Notes: generated from the sequence alone by a model not told the origin. Shown: positions 31,892 through 42,492, counted from the stretch's first letter. The stretch: 64,000 nt of DNA from Elymus sibiricus (GCA_039707655.1 CM077675.1:420627162-420691161), one strand, 5' to 3'. Program-made: numbers and translations.

Positions 31892-32428
31892 CTCCATGGT
31901 GGCCTCGCGCTCGACGACCTCCAGGGGAAGGGGCTCCGTGGCATCCATCGCCACATACTTTGCAAGAATCTCGCAGTCCGCGTCCGCCATCTCTTTGGAA
32001 AAGGCCGCGGTCTGGGCGTTGACGACCTCCATCTCGGCTAGGGAGGCTGCCGACAAATGGACGGCTGCCCGAGCGCTCTCGGCGATTGCCAACTCTTCAG
32101 ACGTAGGTTGCCGACCGGTGTCGGAGAAGGCCACTGCTATTTGTGCGGTGACCGACACGAGCTTGGCATGGGCGGCCTCGGCATAGGCGTGGGCAGCCTC
32201 CATCAGGGCTATGACGGCTGCCGATGAACGGACAGCTGCTGTGTCGTTCTCGCCATTTGCTATCCCGGCCGCAGATGTTGTTGCCGCCATCTCACCTGCA
32301 GCAGCTGCCCTTTCGGCGGCTGCAGCCGCCTTGTCGGAGATTGCGACCGCGCTCATGGCTGATGCGGCCGCGCTCGGGCCGGAGTGGGTCGCCGAAGTTG
32401 CCTTCATGACGCGGATCCACGTCCCCAT
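31892..32428 (-). CDS. Ala-rich hypothetical protein, 5' part (179 codons)
   Basis: The ATG at 32428 opens MGTWIRVMKATSATHSGPSA. A strongly Ala/Glu-rich helical protein follows (AAAAAERAAAAGEMAA, AAHAYAEAAHAKLVSVTAQI, AKYVAMDATEPLPLEVVE). It has no recognised domain and is probably a long coiled-coil-prone helix. The frame continues across the retroelement into 16992-16894, giving about 211 residues. A TATATAT box lies 110 bp upstream. It is one of three Ala-rich minus-strand ORFs in this accessory region. Confidence 0.5.
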
Positions 32429-32537
32429 CTTTCACCGGCGACGTTTGAAGAGTACAGTGGTCTTGGGGAGCAAGTGTGACTGTATGGTTGACGCGCTGTT
32501 GGTAGACTGTAGCCGATAAAGCTTCCGGCGTAAGCCA

Positions 32538-32544
32538 TATATAT
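32538..32544 (-). promoter_or_regulatory. TATA-like box for the Ala-rich ORF
   Basis: CTCATATATATGGC on minus lies about 110 bp upstream of the ATG at 32428 and 75-80 bp upstream of a possible leader. It is suggestive only. Confidence 0.35.
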
Positions 32545-32689
32545 GAGGATTGGGCCAAGATATTTTATACCACATCACACATGTTTCATGATCAAGAACT
32601 GTTTGCGATGTACTTGATTTTCATATTGTTTTGAAATGAAAAATGTGATTTACATTGGCAATTGAAGGTGTTTGGATTGCAGTTACATT

Positions 32690-35600
32690 TATCTGCAGTG
32701 AACGTGCAACTATAGGAGTGTCTGTTAAATATGGAATTATTCAGGGTTGTTTCGGCCTTTTTAAACATTTAAAGAGTTTTTTTAGACATTTCATGTGCAT
32801 AGTTCAAATATGAATTGTAGTTAAGCACATGCTAGCTAGAGGCACCTGGATGGGTTGAAAATCATATATGTGTCACTAGGTACATGTTTTGGTCACATGG
32901 AAGAAATGGAAATAAATTTCAAACCTCTCGGTATTTTGGCTCGGCCATAGACAGTGAGAATCCGTGTGTTTCAAACTCCATTAAATCCAAATATCGTTAA
33001 AAATTCATGAAACTTTGCATGGTGTCATGTCATGGCTCATGTGTGTTGTGGTAAAAAAATGTCAATTTGGGACAAGTTTTGGCACAAACCTCTTACAAAC
33101 CGAAGAGTCTCACAAGAAGCCATGTGGTTCCGATAGTGAATGTTCACCATTTATGTGTGAAACAACATCCTCTGTCTCTTCTCGCCTTGAATTTATTTCT
33201 AGAGTCATCATAAAGCAACATGACTGTCGTGCTAAACTATGGAATTTTCCAGGGTTCGTTTGGCCTTTTTAATACACTAATTGAGTTTTCTAGGCACTAA
33301 ATCTCTTATTTACTAATTGGATGCATCATACGAGCTTCCACGTTAATCCACATCATTAAAAATATCGTAACCGTCTGATCTATGTAATTGATCTTCCTTA
33401 GCCCTAGGATTAACGTTACTTTTCTAGGCAAAATAAAACACCCAAACTGGTCCAATCTACGCGCAAACCTAACCACGTTAATTCCTACCACATGCGACAC
33501 CAAAAAAGCCTCCATGTTGATTCTCCTTTAGAGTCCTAGAGGCTCACGTTTAGTTCTCAAACAGAAATTCACTAGGTAAAAAAAGTTAATTACCATCACA
33601 TACGCAACCCATCCTGCTTACTTACATGCCCAAGCTGGTGAAGACCTTCACCCATGGACGGAGCCATCATCACGTAAGTCCTCCTTCACGCCTTCAGCCT
33701 GATTCGGCGACCAAACTTCTCCTCTGTCTCTCTCTCTCGCTCAGATACAATTCAATCCGTTTTGTCTTAAAATTTCGTACAGCTCATGAAGTCGCGGGCT
33801 GACGGCGGCCACGTCGCCCATAGCCAAGACGTGTACGCAGTGTTTAGAACTGCATATGTACGTCCACTTGCGCGTCAGCAGTAAGCACATGATTAATCTC
33901 ATAAAAGCTAGAACTTCTGCTTTGGTGGATGCATGCGTAGACGTGAATACAACGGATCCATGAGCATGTCCGCTCAGGTCTGATGGCACTACAAGATACT
34001 AAGACATGTGAACGTAAAAATTGTTTCGTTACTTTATAACCCTTTTTTACACACTGCATCATTTGTAATACATTGGCTAGACTAGAGGTGAATCAAGTAA
34101 CGACGAGCAGGCCCTTCATCGTAGAGTCATCCTTTGTTGTCTCTGCCTATAGAAGTTCAAATTGTTCCCCACTCCTATTAAAATTGATATGTTTCATTCT
34201 TTCTATATTTTTGTATTTTCCAACGATATTAAGTTGGATCTGCTTCTAAATTCCTTATAATGATTGGTTGGTAATGGTTCAGTATAGTTTCAGCAAGAAT
34301 GCATGTATATATGACAATTTTTAATTGCAAAAACTAGAATTTGCACCAACTGATTTACAACAATTGTTAATATAAAATATAATTCCGTACATATTTACAT
34401 GTAAAGATAACTCTCAAATTTTCATCTTTTCCATTTAAAATATCATGTATTTTTGGAGGAGACGGTAATATATTTCGTTTTTATTTCTTCGAAATACATC
34501 AAGATTGATGCTCCGCCAATTCATTGTTTTCCTAATTATTTTAAAGTAATAATCTCATATGAACATATTGTATTACCGATTTCACTCTTTAGATGTGATA
34601 TCAACCTTTCAAGAGAACCCACGGTGTACTTGCAGAAATTTCTACACCATCAACATATTCTTGCATCTGGATGCTCTGTATTTTTTAAGTGCATAATATT
34701 GTATGTTTTTTAACCGAGATATCTTATGCTAATAAATCATATGTTCCTAACATTGGTCATAGTAATGATTAATATACACCGCCAAAAAATGATTAATACA
34801 ACTTCTTCGGATATTAGTTTTCAGACTCCCCAGTAAAGCCGATCATATTTCCCAACTAAAATAATTCGTACCACGCGGCAAGCATTGTAAAAGCAATCTC
34901 AAATTGACAAAAAAAACTAAAATAATTCGTGGTATGAGGAGGGTTTGCTTAGCACAAATATAGTGGCCAAAGTACACGCCGTAGGTTAAAAAAAGATAAC
35001 AAATTAGGAACTAATCTCCTGGATTCTCCAAGTACCCACATAATTTCCAATATGTTTAGACTTATATAAAATAATTATTTAATTGTTAGTATGTCCTACG
35101 CGAGACTTATATTTGTAACTGGAACTTAATTACGCAAGACCCATTAGTATGTAATTCTTAAATCAATGCCATCACATCTCATTGGACATATAACCTGGAG
35201 AAGTGAAAACTAAATTATATGTTATAAATTTGGATGATTACTAGCCCGTGCTGCTGCACGGGTTGATGATTAGTGTGCATAATTCAAATTTGAACTACAA
35301 TCACAAGGTCCAGCGCAAGAAAATAGGTTGAAAAATCATATACGTTTCCCTGGATGCATGTTTTGGTCCCACGCAAGAAATGGGAATGAATTTCAAACAT
35401 CTCAGCGTCTTGGAACGACCGCAAACATTGGGAAACTTAGTTTTCAAATTCATGCAAATCCAAACCTCGTGACAAATTCATGAAACTTGAGCATGGTGTC
35501 ATGACCTTGCCCTGTTGTGTGTTGTGGTAAAAAAAATTGCCCAATTTGGGACAAATTTTGGCACAAGCCTCTTACAAACCGGAGATTCTCACAAGAAAGC

Positions 35601-36835
35601 CATGTGGTTCCGATAGGGAATGTTCACCTTTATGTGCGAAACAGCATCCAATGTCTCTTCTCGCCTTGAATTTATTTCTAGAGTCACCATAGAGCAACAT
35701 GACTGTCGTGCTAAACAATGGAATTTTCCAGGGTTCGTTTGGCCTATTTAATACATTAATTGTGTTTTCTAGCCATTTAATGTGCATAATTCAAATTTGA
35801 CTATAATCACAAGGTTTGATGCACAAAAATTGGTTGAAAAATCATATATGAGTCCTTGTATGCATGTTTAGGTCTCATGCAAGAAATGAGGATGAATTTC
35901 AAACATCTCAATGTCTTGGCTCGGCCGCAAACATTAAGAAACTTGGTTTTTCAATTCATGTAAATCCAAAACTCGCAAAAATTCATGAAACTTGGCCTGG
36001 TCTCAAGAAAAGGGCCCACATATGCCGTGGTAAAAAATTGTCCAACTTGGACATGTTCTCGCACAAAGCCTCTTACAAACCAGAGCTTCTCACAAGAAGC
36101 TTTGTGATTTCGATAGGGAACATTATGAATGTCACATCCGCGGGTGAAAAGACACCGATGCCTCTTCTCTCCTCGATTTTTTTTATAGAAACAACATAGA
36201 AAAATAGATGCAAAGTGCAAAAATATGAATAAATTAAGGGATCATCTCGCTTTTAATTATATTAATTGGGTTTTCTATGCATTTAATGTGCATAATTCAA
36301 AGTTGATCTACAATCACAGGGCCAGTGCATCAAAATGGGTTCAAAAATCATATATGTGTCCCTGGATGCATGTGTTAGGTCCCATGCAAGAAATTGGAAT
36401 GAATTTCAAACATCTCAGCGTCTTGGCTAGACCGTAAACATCGAGAAACTTGGTTTTTAAATTCCCGTAAATCCAAAACTCGTCAGAAATTCATGAAATT
36501 TGGGATGGTGTCATGACAAGGCACACATATGTCGCGGTAAAAAAATACCAACCGGGACATGTTTTGGCACAAGCCTCTTACAAACCGGAGCTCTCACAAT
36601 AAGCAACGTTGTTCTGATAGGGAACATGCATGTCACATCTGGTGAAACGACATCCCATGCCTCTTCTCTCCTTGATTTTTTTTCTAGAAACAACATAGAC
36701 CAATAGGTATGTACTGCAAAAATATGAAATTATTAAGGGTTTTTCTGGCTTTTTATACACTAATTGAGTTTTATGTGCATTTAATGTACATAATTCAAAT
36801 TTGAACTACAGTCACAAGGTCTATGTTGGGCAGGG
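32690..36835. repeat. ~507-bp tandem repeat, four full units plus partial ends
   Basis: The anchor TGTGCATAATTCAAATTTGA or a close variant occurs at 32795, 35274, 35781, 36287 and 36785 (TGTACATAATTC in the last). With the 33302-35273 insertion removed, the spacings are 507, 507, 506 and 498 bp. Each unit holds GCAAGAAATGGGAATGAATT, TTTTGGCACAAGCCTCTTAC, CTCACAAGAAGCC and TCTTCTC.CCTTGAATTT. No ORF is conserved across units, so it is non-coding satellite-like DNA, probably within a CACTA-type element. Confidence 0.85.
33302..35273 (+). mobile_element. non-autonomous Helitron
   Basis: The insertion starts TCTCTTATTTACTAATTGG and ends GATTAG. A 7-bp stem hairpin lies near the end (CCCGTGC-TGCT-GCACGGG), 12 bases from the end (TTGATGATTAG). 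It lies exactly between A (33301) and T (35274) of a 507-bp repeat unit. Removing it restores CACTAAATGTGCATAATTC, matching other units, with no target duplication. This A/T insertion, TC start and 3' hairpin define Helitrons. The last four bases TTAG differ from the usual CTRR. The inside has no Rep or helicase and only short frames. Confidence 0.87.
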
Positions 36836-37645
36836 CCTCGTCATATAATACAAATATGTTGTGGTATTTTTCATGTCCACTTTGAGAGAAGGCGCAAACA
36901 TTATTAATAGCCAACAAAGGCATTTTGGAACAAAAAGCTTTCACGTTATCATCGCAAACGGGCGTATTATTTATAAATCATGGACGTTCTACTGACCATT
37001 TACGTGCTGCCACGCGTCGCACTTTGTATTGGCTAGGAGGTAGCGTGCGAAGAGGTGTTTGAGTACACGGGAGGCGTGCGACCAGTCCTCCACACGCTCA
37101 TCGGGGAGGAGAGTCCTTTCACCGTCATCGCAAACGTTTCAGATTGAATACTTGTATGCAGACCGAGGGCAATGGTTCCTTCGCTACTAAGCCAAGCCAA
37201 AATTTGGCACGAAGGATTTTTTCATTGCGTCATCGCAAACAGTTGTGTATGATGACCCGTGTGCTTAGTACATACAATGAGTTTAGATTTGCATCTGTCG
37301 TATTGGGTAAATTGTCATTTGTCAAATTGGAGACATTGGCATTTGTCGATCTAGTAAAATTGACATTTAACATCATTATAACACTGTGTCAAATTTCACA
37401 TGAACAAAATCACTATTACAGTGCAATTTTGCAACTGAAATTCAGTACACATAGATTTATTCATAGATTAAGCTATGGTCTTTGTACTAAACAGTTCAGC
37501 TCGGCGGCTGAACCGAACAAACTTTTCCCCAATTATTGCCAACCACGTACTGAAATAGATAATTCAACTATATATACTAGCTAATTTAAAGTACGTGGTA
37601 CAGTTCAACCATATCTATAGTTAGATGAACTGTACAAAATAGCCC
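36836..37645. other. gene-less stretch with ATCGCAAACG motifs
   Basis: GTCATCGCAAAC or ATCATCGCAAACGG occurs near 36949, 37126 and 37233, similar to motifs at 41215 (TAATCGCAAACAGTTC). It is interpreted as CACTA internal or subterminal sequence. No convincing ORF is seen. Confidence 0.45.
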
Positions 37646-37739
37646 CTAAATACTAGTACTATGGAGGGGCTTTGTACTACTTCCAGCAACCTCTCCTCTG
37701 CCGAGCGCGTTCAGTAAGAGGCAGAGGAGGAGGAGGAGC

Positions 37740-38225
37740 CTACCGACGAGCTGGAGGAGTCGAATCCGTTGCCTGCCGCTCCTGACGCGCCTCCTCGAAG
37801 CGGTGGGACTCGGTGTAGATCTCATCATTCCGCGCCACCGCTGCGACGTCTGCTGCGGCCACGGCGGCGGTGAGTCTCTTTGCGTGCTCGACCTGGCGCT
37901 CCTCCTCCTCATGTATGAAGTTGATGTAGCGCGCAAGGCCGCTAACGCAAAAGTCCAGCGGCTGGGCATTGCCGGCGGCCTCCTCCTCCCGCCTTCGGGC
38001 GATGATGGCAGAGCGGGTGATGGCCCCGGCGGCTGACGGTGGGGTTGCCGCCAAGGCGGACGTAAGTGCGGTGGCGGCCAAGGCGGCCGCTGGTGGGGTG
38101 GCGACAACGCCGGCCGGCGATGGGGTGGCGGCCACGATGGTCGCCGCCGGCAACTGCCTTCGGGAAACGGTGGCGGAGCGTGTGGTGGGTGGCGTGCGCA
38201 CACCCAACAAGGACGGCACACGCAC
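37740..38225 (-). CDS. Ala-rich hypothetical protein with acidic/basic helix (161 aa)
   Basis: The ATG at 38225 opens MRVPSLLGVRTPPTTRSATV. An Ala/Thr/Pro-rich stretch (PAGVVATPPAAALAATALTS) leads to a charged helical segment (GLARYINFIHEEEERQVEHA, KRLTAAVAAADVAAVARNDE), ending DSTPPARR-stop. No family is recognised. The overlapping minus frame 38221-37646 is a shadow or an alternative. The ORF points away from the exonuclease-like gene at 38903, and the ~680 bp between (38226-38902) would hold both promoters. It resembles the other Ala-rich ORFs here in composition and in charged helices. Confidence 0.45.
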   Translation of the reverse strand: MRVPSLLGVRTPPTTRSATVSRRQLPAATIVAATPSPAGVVATPPAAALAATALTSALAATPPSAAGAITRSAIIARRREEEAAGNAQPLDFCVSGLARYINFIHEEEERQVEHAKRLTAAVAAADVAAVARNDEIYTESHRFEEARQERQATDSTPPARR

Positions 38226-39088
38226 TACACGCTTCCGGGGACTCTGCCGCCGACGCGGTGCAACCTCCCAACTGGAGATGTCCTCTGGCGGAGTGGCGGA
38301 GCGACGACAACGAACGGTGCCATTGGCGATTGGGGGAGAAGCAAATTAGAGAAGATACGGGGAGAGAGGAGATGAATGTGGTGTGTAGACGTCAGCCATG
38401 AGGGTTTATAAAGCAGGCGGCCAAGCATTGGGGGTTTGTGGGATTTCGGCGAGCCGGACGGGAAGCTTGCACGGGAACCTGTGCGGTTGTGCGGGAACGG
38501 GAAGGCCAAAAGAAACGCATGCACGCTCCCGAAGCGTGCAATGAAATCCTCGGGTGGCAACGCGGTGACAAGACGGGACGGAGGAGGGAGCAATGACAAG
38601 TACACAAATGGTTAATAATAAAAAAACGTCTGCGTTTTATTACATAGAAAACGGCCATTCTGTACGCACCGTCGCGTACTACTCTACGCATGAGGCGGCC
38701 GGTTGAGGCGGCTGCGGCGCGCTCTGCTCGCATCCGTGCGCGCGCACCCGGCGCCACCATGCAGTTAAGCGTTGCAAAAACTGCCATGCAGACGTGCCCA
38801 AATTCCAGGCCATCCGGCGCCCACCCATTTATTCCCACGGCCATTTACCTTCATATCTTCCACCTTTCGATTGCGCCACACAACACAAGAAGCACACCCA
38901 CGATGACAAATAATAGAGAGAGGATGCACATGTATTCATCATTTCAACCTTCCCGCGCGGATCCAATGTCGGCTGCAGGCGCCAAGCGGCAGTTCGCCAT
39001 TATTGTCAAAATGGACACCCACATCAGGAAGACGGACCTCTCGGTGGCATGCACTAATGACCCGATCGTTGTGGAGAACTACATCAAC

Positions 39089-40229
39089 CAGGGCAGGGCC
39101 CATAGTGGTGCCAAAAGTGAGGCCCGCATAGGGCCCCAAATTTTTTAAATAGGCCTAGTATTAAGAAAAAAAATTAGGCGCAACTAGGGCTGGTGTCGCT
39201 GGAGTTGGGCTAGACACCTGGAGTTGAGGTGACTAGGCCATCAATCGAGCATACAGGGATCAGCCGATCGGGATTCCCTTAAAAAATAGCTACAGGGATC
39301 GGGATCGGCAACTCTCGAATCGATTGGGTATACAGGAAACGAATCGTGGCCTCGTCAATCCGCCGCCGCGGATACACGGGCTGCCCGGCAGGCCGCCCGT
39401 CATGGCGCCCAGGGTCAGGCTCAGCGACGGCCACCACCTCGCCTACGTCGAGTCTGGGGCGCGCAAGGAGGACGCGTGCTACATGGTCGTCTTCTCCCAC
39501 GGCTTCACCCGTTCCTGCCACGACACCATCCGCCGATCGCCGGTCAGTCCACCTGCATCCTAGCTAGTAGCCTAGTAGGACATCGGTTTCAGCTTCAGGC
39601 GCTGCAGCAATGGTGAGCATGGAAGCAGGCATAGGCTTGCAAAGTAGGACATTTTGTTTTTAGTGGATTGGATTGGTTTGCCAAATTGGGGATCATCCAA
39701 CGAAGAAGATCGCGCTAGCTTTTTTGGATGTTTCAAAGAATATTTGTCCTGTTACTACTCCAGGAAGCATGAATGTGCAATTTGGTTGGTCATGGAAGTA
39801 GAGGATTCAGAGCAAGCATTTATGCTTCGTTGACTGCATTAGTGCATTACGATGCTTGAATTTCAGATTAGTACTACTTTACTTTGCTGGAGAACTCAAT
39901 GCAATTAGTAGTATTTCAACAACACCATTTTAAACTCTGATTAGCTGGTGTCATGACTAACCGTTGCAATGACTAATATAGGTTCCTTAATTGGTTTAGC
40001 TTGACAAATGTGTACCATGTAGCCACCGTTGCCTTTCTCGCCTCCTCTCTCAAATTTCAGACTCGTCGCCTCGTTGGATTGATCGATGACCAACTCCTCC
40101 AGCCTCCAGGTGCTTATCGAGTCCTTTTTTTATTAACTTTGGTTCCTACTCGTTAGTTCATTTTTTGTGAGATAGGGCCCCATTTTTTAGTCTCGCACAG
40201 GGCCCCGGATTTTGCCAGCCCGTGCCCTG
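39089..40229. mobile_element. hAT-type DNA transposon with captured gene fragment
   Basis: The ends are inverted: the left starts CAGGGCAGGGCCCATAG and the right, reverse-complemented, starts CAGGGCACGGGCTGGC. Next to the ends GGGCCCC blocks are also inverted. An 8-bp duplication flanks it, ACATCAAC (39081-39088) and CCATCAAC (40230-40237), one mismatch. Removing it rejoins the exonuclease-like frame. An 8-bp TSD plus CAGGG-type ends point to hAT. At 1141 bp with no transposase it is non-autonomous. Confidence 0.86.
39385..39543 (+). pseudogene. captured alpha/beta-hydrolase exon fragment
   Basis: One frame inside the hAT element reads MAPRVRLSDGHHLAYVESGA, then KEDACYMVVFSHGFTRS and HDTIRRSP, followed by GTCAGT, a possible donor. 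This is the N-terminal pattern of plant alpha/beta-hydrolases (RLxDGRxLAYxExG, then VVFxHGFxGS with the oxyanion HGF). No nucleophile or later catalytic residues are present, so it is a captured piece rather than a working enzyme. Confidence 0.65.
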
Positions 40230-40799
40230 CCATCAACATGTTGGAGCAGCTGTTTGTTAAGGACGACAAATACAAAGTGGTCGGCTTCGACCTCGAGTAC
40301 ACTGGTGGTCGTGCCGGGCATGATCAGATGGTTTCCGTCACCCAGTTGTGCATGCGCCATCATGTGCTCGTCTACCACTATTGACTGGCCACAAGGCCTT
40401 GCGAGCGTTTCGCCAGGTTTGTCAACAGTCCCGACTACAGGTTTGCAACGGTGGGCACCACCAATGATCTCAAGGTGCTCAAGACTTCGGGCTTGTCCTG
40501 CCAGAAGCTTGTCAACATCCAAGGTCAGTACAGGGTCTGGGGCGGCGAGAAGAAGAAGCAGAAGGAATCCCTGGTTGACCTCGTTGCGCCATCATCGACC
40601 CCTACTATAGAGACATGAAGCCTGAGTGCGACAAGGACAAGTATGTCTGGCACCAGGCCTGGGTGAACGAACTGGATGAAGAACTCATCAAGTACGCGGC
40701 CAAGGATGCGAGGATTGTTGACATGAGGAAGTGCCTCCTTCCTACAGACGGCGAGGGATAGCCACAATCAGAGCAGTGGTGGCAACCGTCGTCAGAAGA

Positions 40800-41422
40800 A
40801 CAATATGATTTGGTGATCGTCTACTTCTTGTAAATTTATATTGAGGAATGTACATGTGTTGTGCAGTCACTTATGTAATTGGTGTTAAAGTTGGTTATGC
40901 AACAATAATGTTGGGGTGTTTTGTAGTGAGAGCGTAGATGTTGTGCAAACAGAGCAAATCACATCTCATACAATTCTTTAGCAGCAACCGTCTCCCACAA
41001 CACACACAGCTTGTCTGTATGAATCGTTTGGGTTATTATTGGTCTTCCCACAGAATTCTGATGAATGAACTGTTTGCCTGGTATTACACACACCTTGTTA
41101 TGGTAACTTGTTTGTGTTCTAGATGGACCAACGCAAACAGTTTATCCGAATGAACTGTATGACGTACTACACGCACATACGTATTTTGTGAACCGTTTGT
41201 GTTATCTTGTCTAATCGCAAACAGTTCATAAGCACCAACTCTATGCCCTACATCACACACGCTAGTCTCATCTCAAACGTGCCTGATGGACCAGTCAATG
41301 CACACAGCTTTCTTTGTTGGCGACGGAGCTATAACTACACCGTTTGCGATGGCTCGATAGCACATAGTTTGGTTGATGGGTCTCTGATTGATGTGTCATC
41401 TTTGGACCTTCCCACAGTAGTG
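40800..41422 (+). mobile_element. CACTA element, right subterminal region and terminus
   Basis: The end CCTTCCCACAGTAGTG (reverse complement CACTACTGTGGGAAGG) stops at 41422. Upstream are repeated motifs of the TTTGCGAT / GCAAACAGTT type (near 41077, 41130, 41190, 41215 and 41341). The bases right after, ATG, begin a fragment of an Athila-like LTR (ATGTAACAGTTAC compared with ATGCAACGGTTAT in intact copies), so the element sits in that LTR. No matching left end with preceding LTR sequence is in the window. Confidence 0.75.
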
Positions 41423-41425
41423 ATG

Positions 41426-42492
41426 TAACAGTTACATACTAGAGCGACACAGAACTAGCTCCAATTCATCAATGTAATGTAGGCATGTATTCCGTATATA
41501 GTCATACATGCTTGCGATAAGAACTTGTATAACATCTTTTGTCCTACCCTCCCATGGCAGCGGGGTCCTATTGGAAACTAAGGGATATTAAAGCCTCCTT
41601 TTAATAGAGAACCAGAACAAAGCATTAACACTTAGTGAATACATGAACTCCTCAAACTACGGCAATCACCGAAAAGAATCCCAATTATTGTCACCTTTGG
41701 GGTATGTGGATCAAGACACGTAATAGGTGCATACAACTTGCAAGATAGGAACCAAATCAGTCTTATATTCATAAAAACATAATAGGTTCAGATCTGAAAT
41801 CATGGTACTCGGGACCTAGTGACAAGCATTAAGCATAGCAAAGTCATAGCAACATCAATCTCAGAACATAGTGGATACTAGGGATCAAGCCCTATCAAAT
41901 TAACTCAATTACATGATCAATCTCATCCAATCCCATCACCGTCCAGCAAGCCTGCAAAGGAATTACTCACTCATGATGGTGAGCATCATGGAATGGTCGA
42001 TGGAGAAGGGTTGGTGATGACGATGACGACGAATCCCCCTCTCCGGAGCCCCAAACAGACTCCAGATCAGCCACCCCGAGGAAGAACAGGAGGTGGTGGA
42101 GGCTCCATCTCGTAAAACGCGATGAAATCTTCTCTTTGATTTTTTTCTCCAAAGATGTGAATGTATAGGAGTGGAATTAGGGATGGGGGATCCACATGGC
42201 CCCCACAAGCTAACAGGGCGCGCCTAGGGGGGATAAGAACGCCCTGTTGCCTTGTGGCTCACAGGCAGCCCCCCTCCGATGGTTTTTCTCCCTAATTCAT
42301 TATTTATTCCAAAAATAATTCACAAAAAGTTTCGTCCAATTCCAAGAACTTTTATTTCTGCACAAAAATAACACCATGGTCGTTCTGCTGAAAATAGCGT
42401 CAGTCCGGGTTAGTTCCATTCAAATCATGCGAATTAGAGTCCAAAACCACAGCAAAAGTGTTTGGAAAAGTATATAAGTTTGAGACGTATCA
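41426..42492 (-). repeat. fragment of an Athila-like LTR
   Basis: It matches positions about 18530-19590 of the intact LTR: CACAGAACTAGCTCCAATTC, TCATCAATGTAATGTAGGC and the end GAGACGTATCA. It is more diverged, so older. The first ~340 bp are missing at the CACTA terminus. The GC-rich hairpin (42204-42256) is still visible but imperfect. Confidence 0.85.
42204..42256. other. decayed copy of the GC-rich LTR hairpin
   Basis: CACAAGCTAACAGGGCG pairs with CGCCCTGTTGCCTTGTG across a longer centre. Compensating-looking changes (ACAGGGCG and CGCCCTGT) keep the inner stem. Confidence 0.6.

Larger units (their letters stand above)
38903..40761 (+). pseudogene. 3'-5' exonuclease-like (WRN/RNase D type) gene, interrupted by a hAT element
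   Basis: The first part (38903-39088) reads MTNNRERMHMYSSFQ then AIIVKMDTHIRKTDLSVACT. The second part (40238-40761) reads MLEQLFVKDDKYKVVGFDLE, with the D-x-E exonuclease I motif at FDLE, then VSVTQLCMRHHVLVYHY. It ends KYAAKDARIVDMRKCLLP near TAG 40759-40761. Parts meet at the hAT target site. Defects besides the insertion are TGA at 40382-40384 after VYHY, and a 1-bp deletion near 40586 (GCGCC where the frame needs GCGGCC). The fold degrades nucleic acid from 3' ends. The gene lies inside a CACTA-like element and was probably carried by it. Confidence 0.75.

Noticed and set aside
33741..33989. 82-codon minus ORF in the Helitron as a captured RNase H-like fragment
   Set aside because: The resemblance (STHASTKAEVLAFMRL) is too short and weak to claim.
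33986..34010. CACTACAAGATACTAAGAC as a possible CACTA left end inside the Helitron
   Set aside because: No matching inverted end (CTTGTAGTG) or TSD was found nearby, and there are no subterminal repeats.
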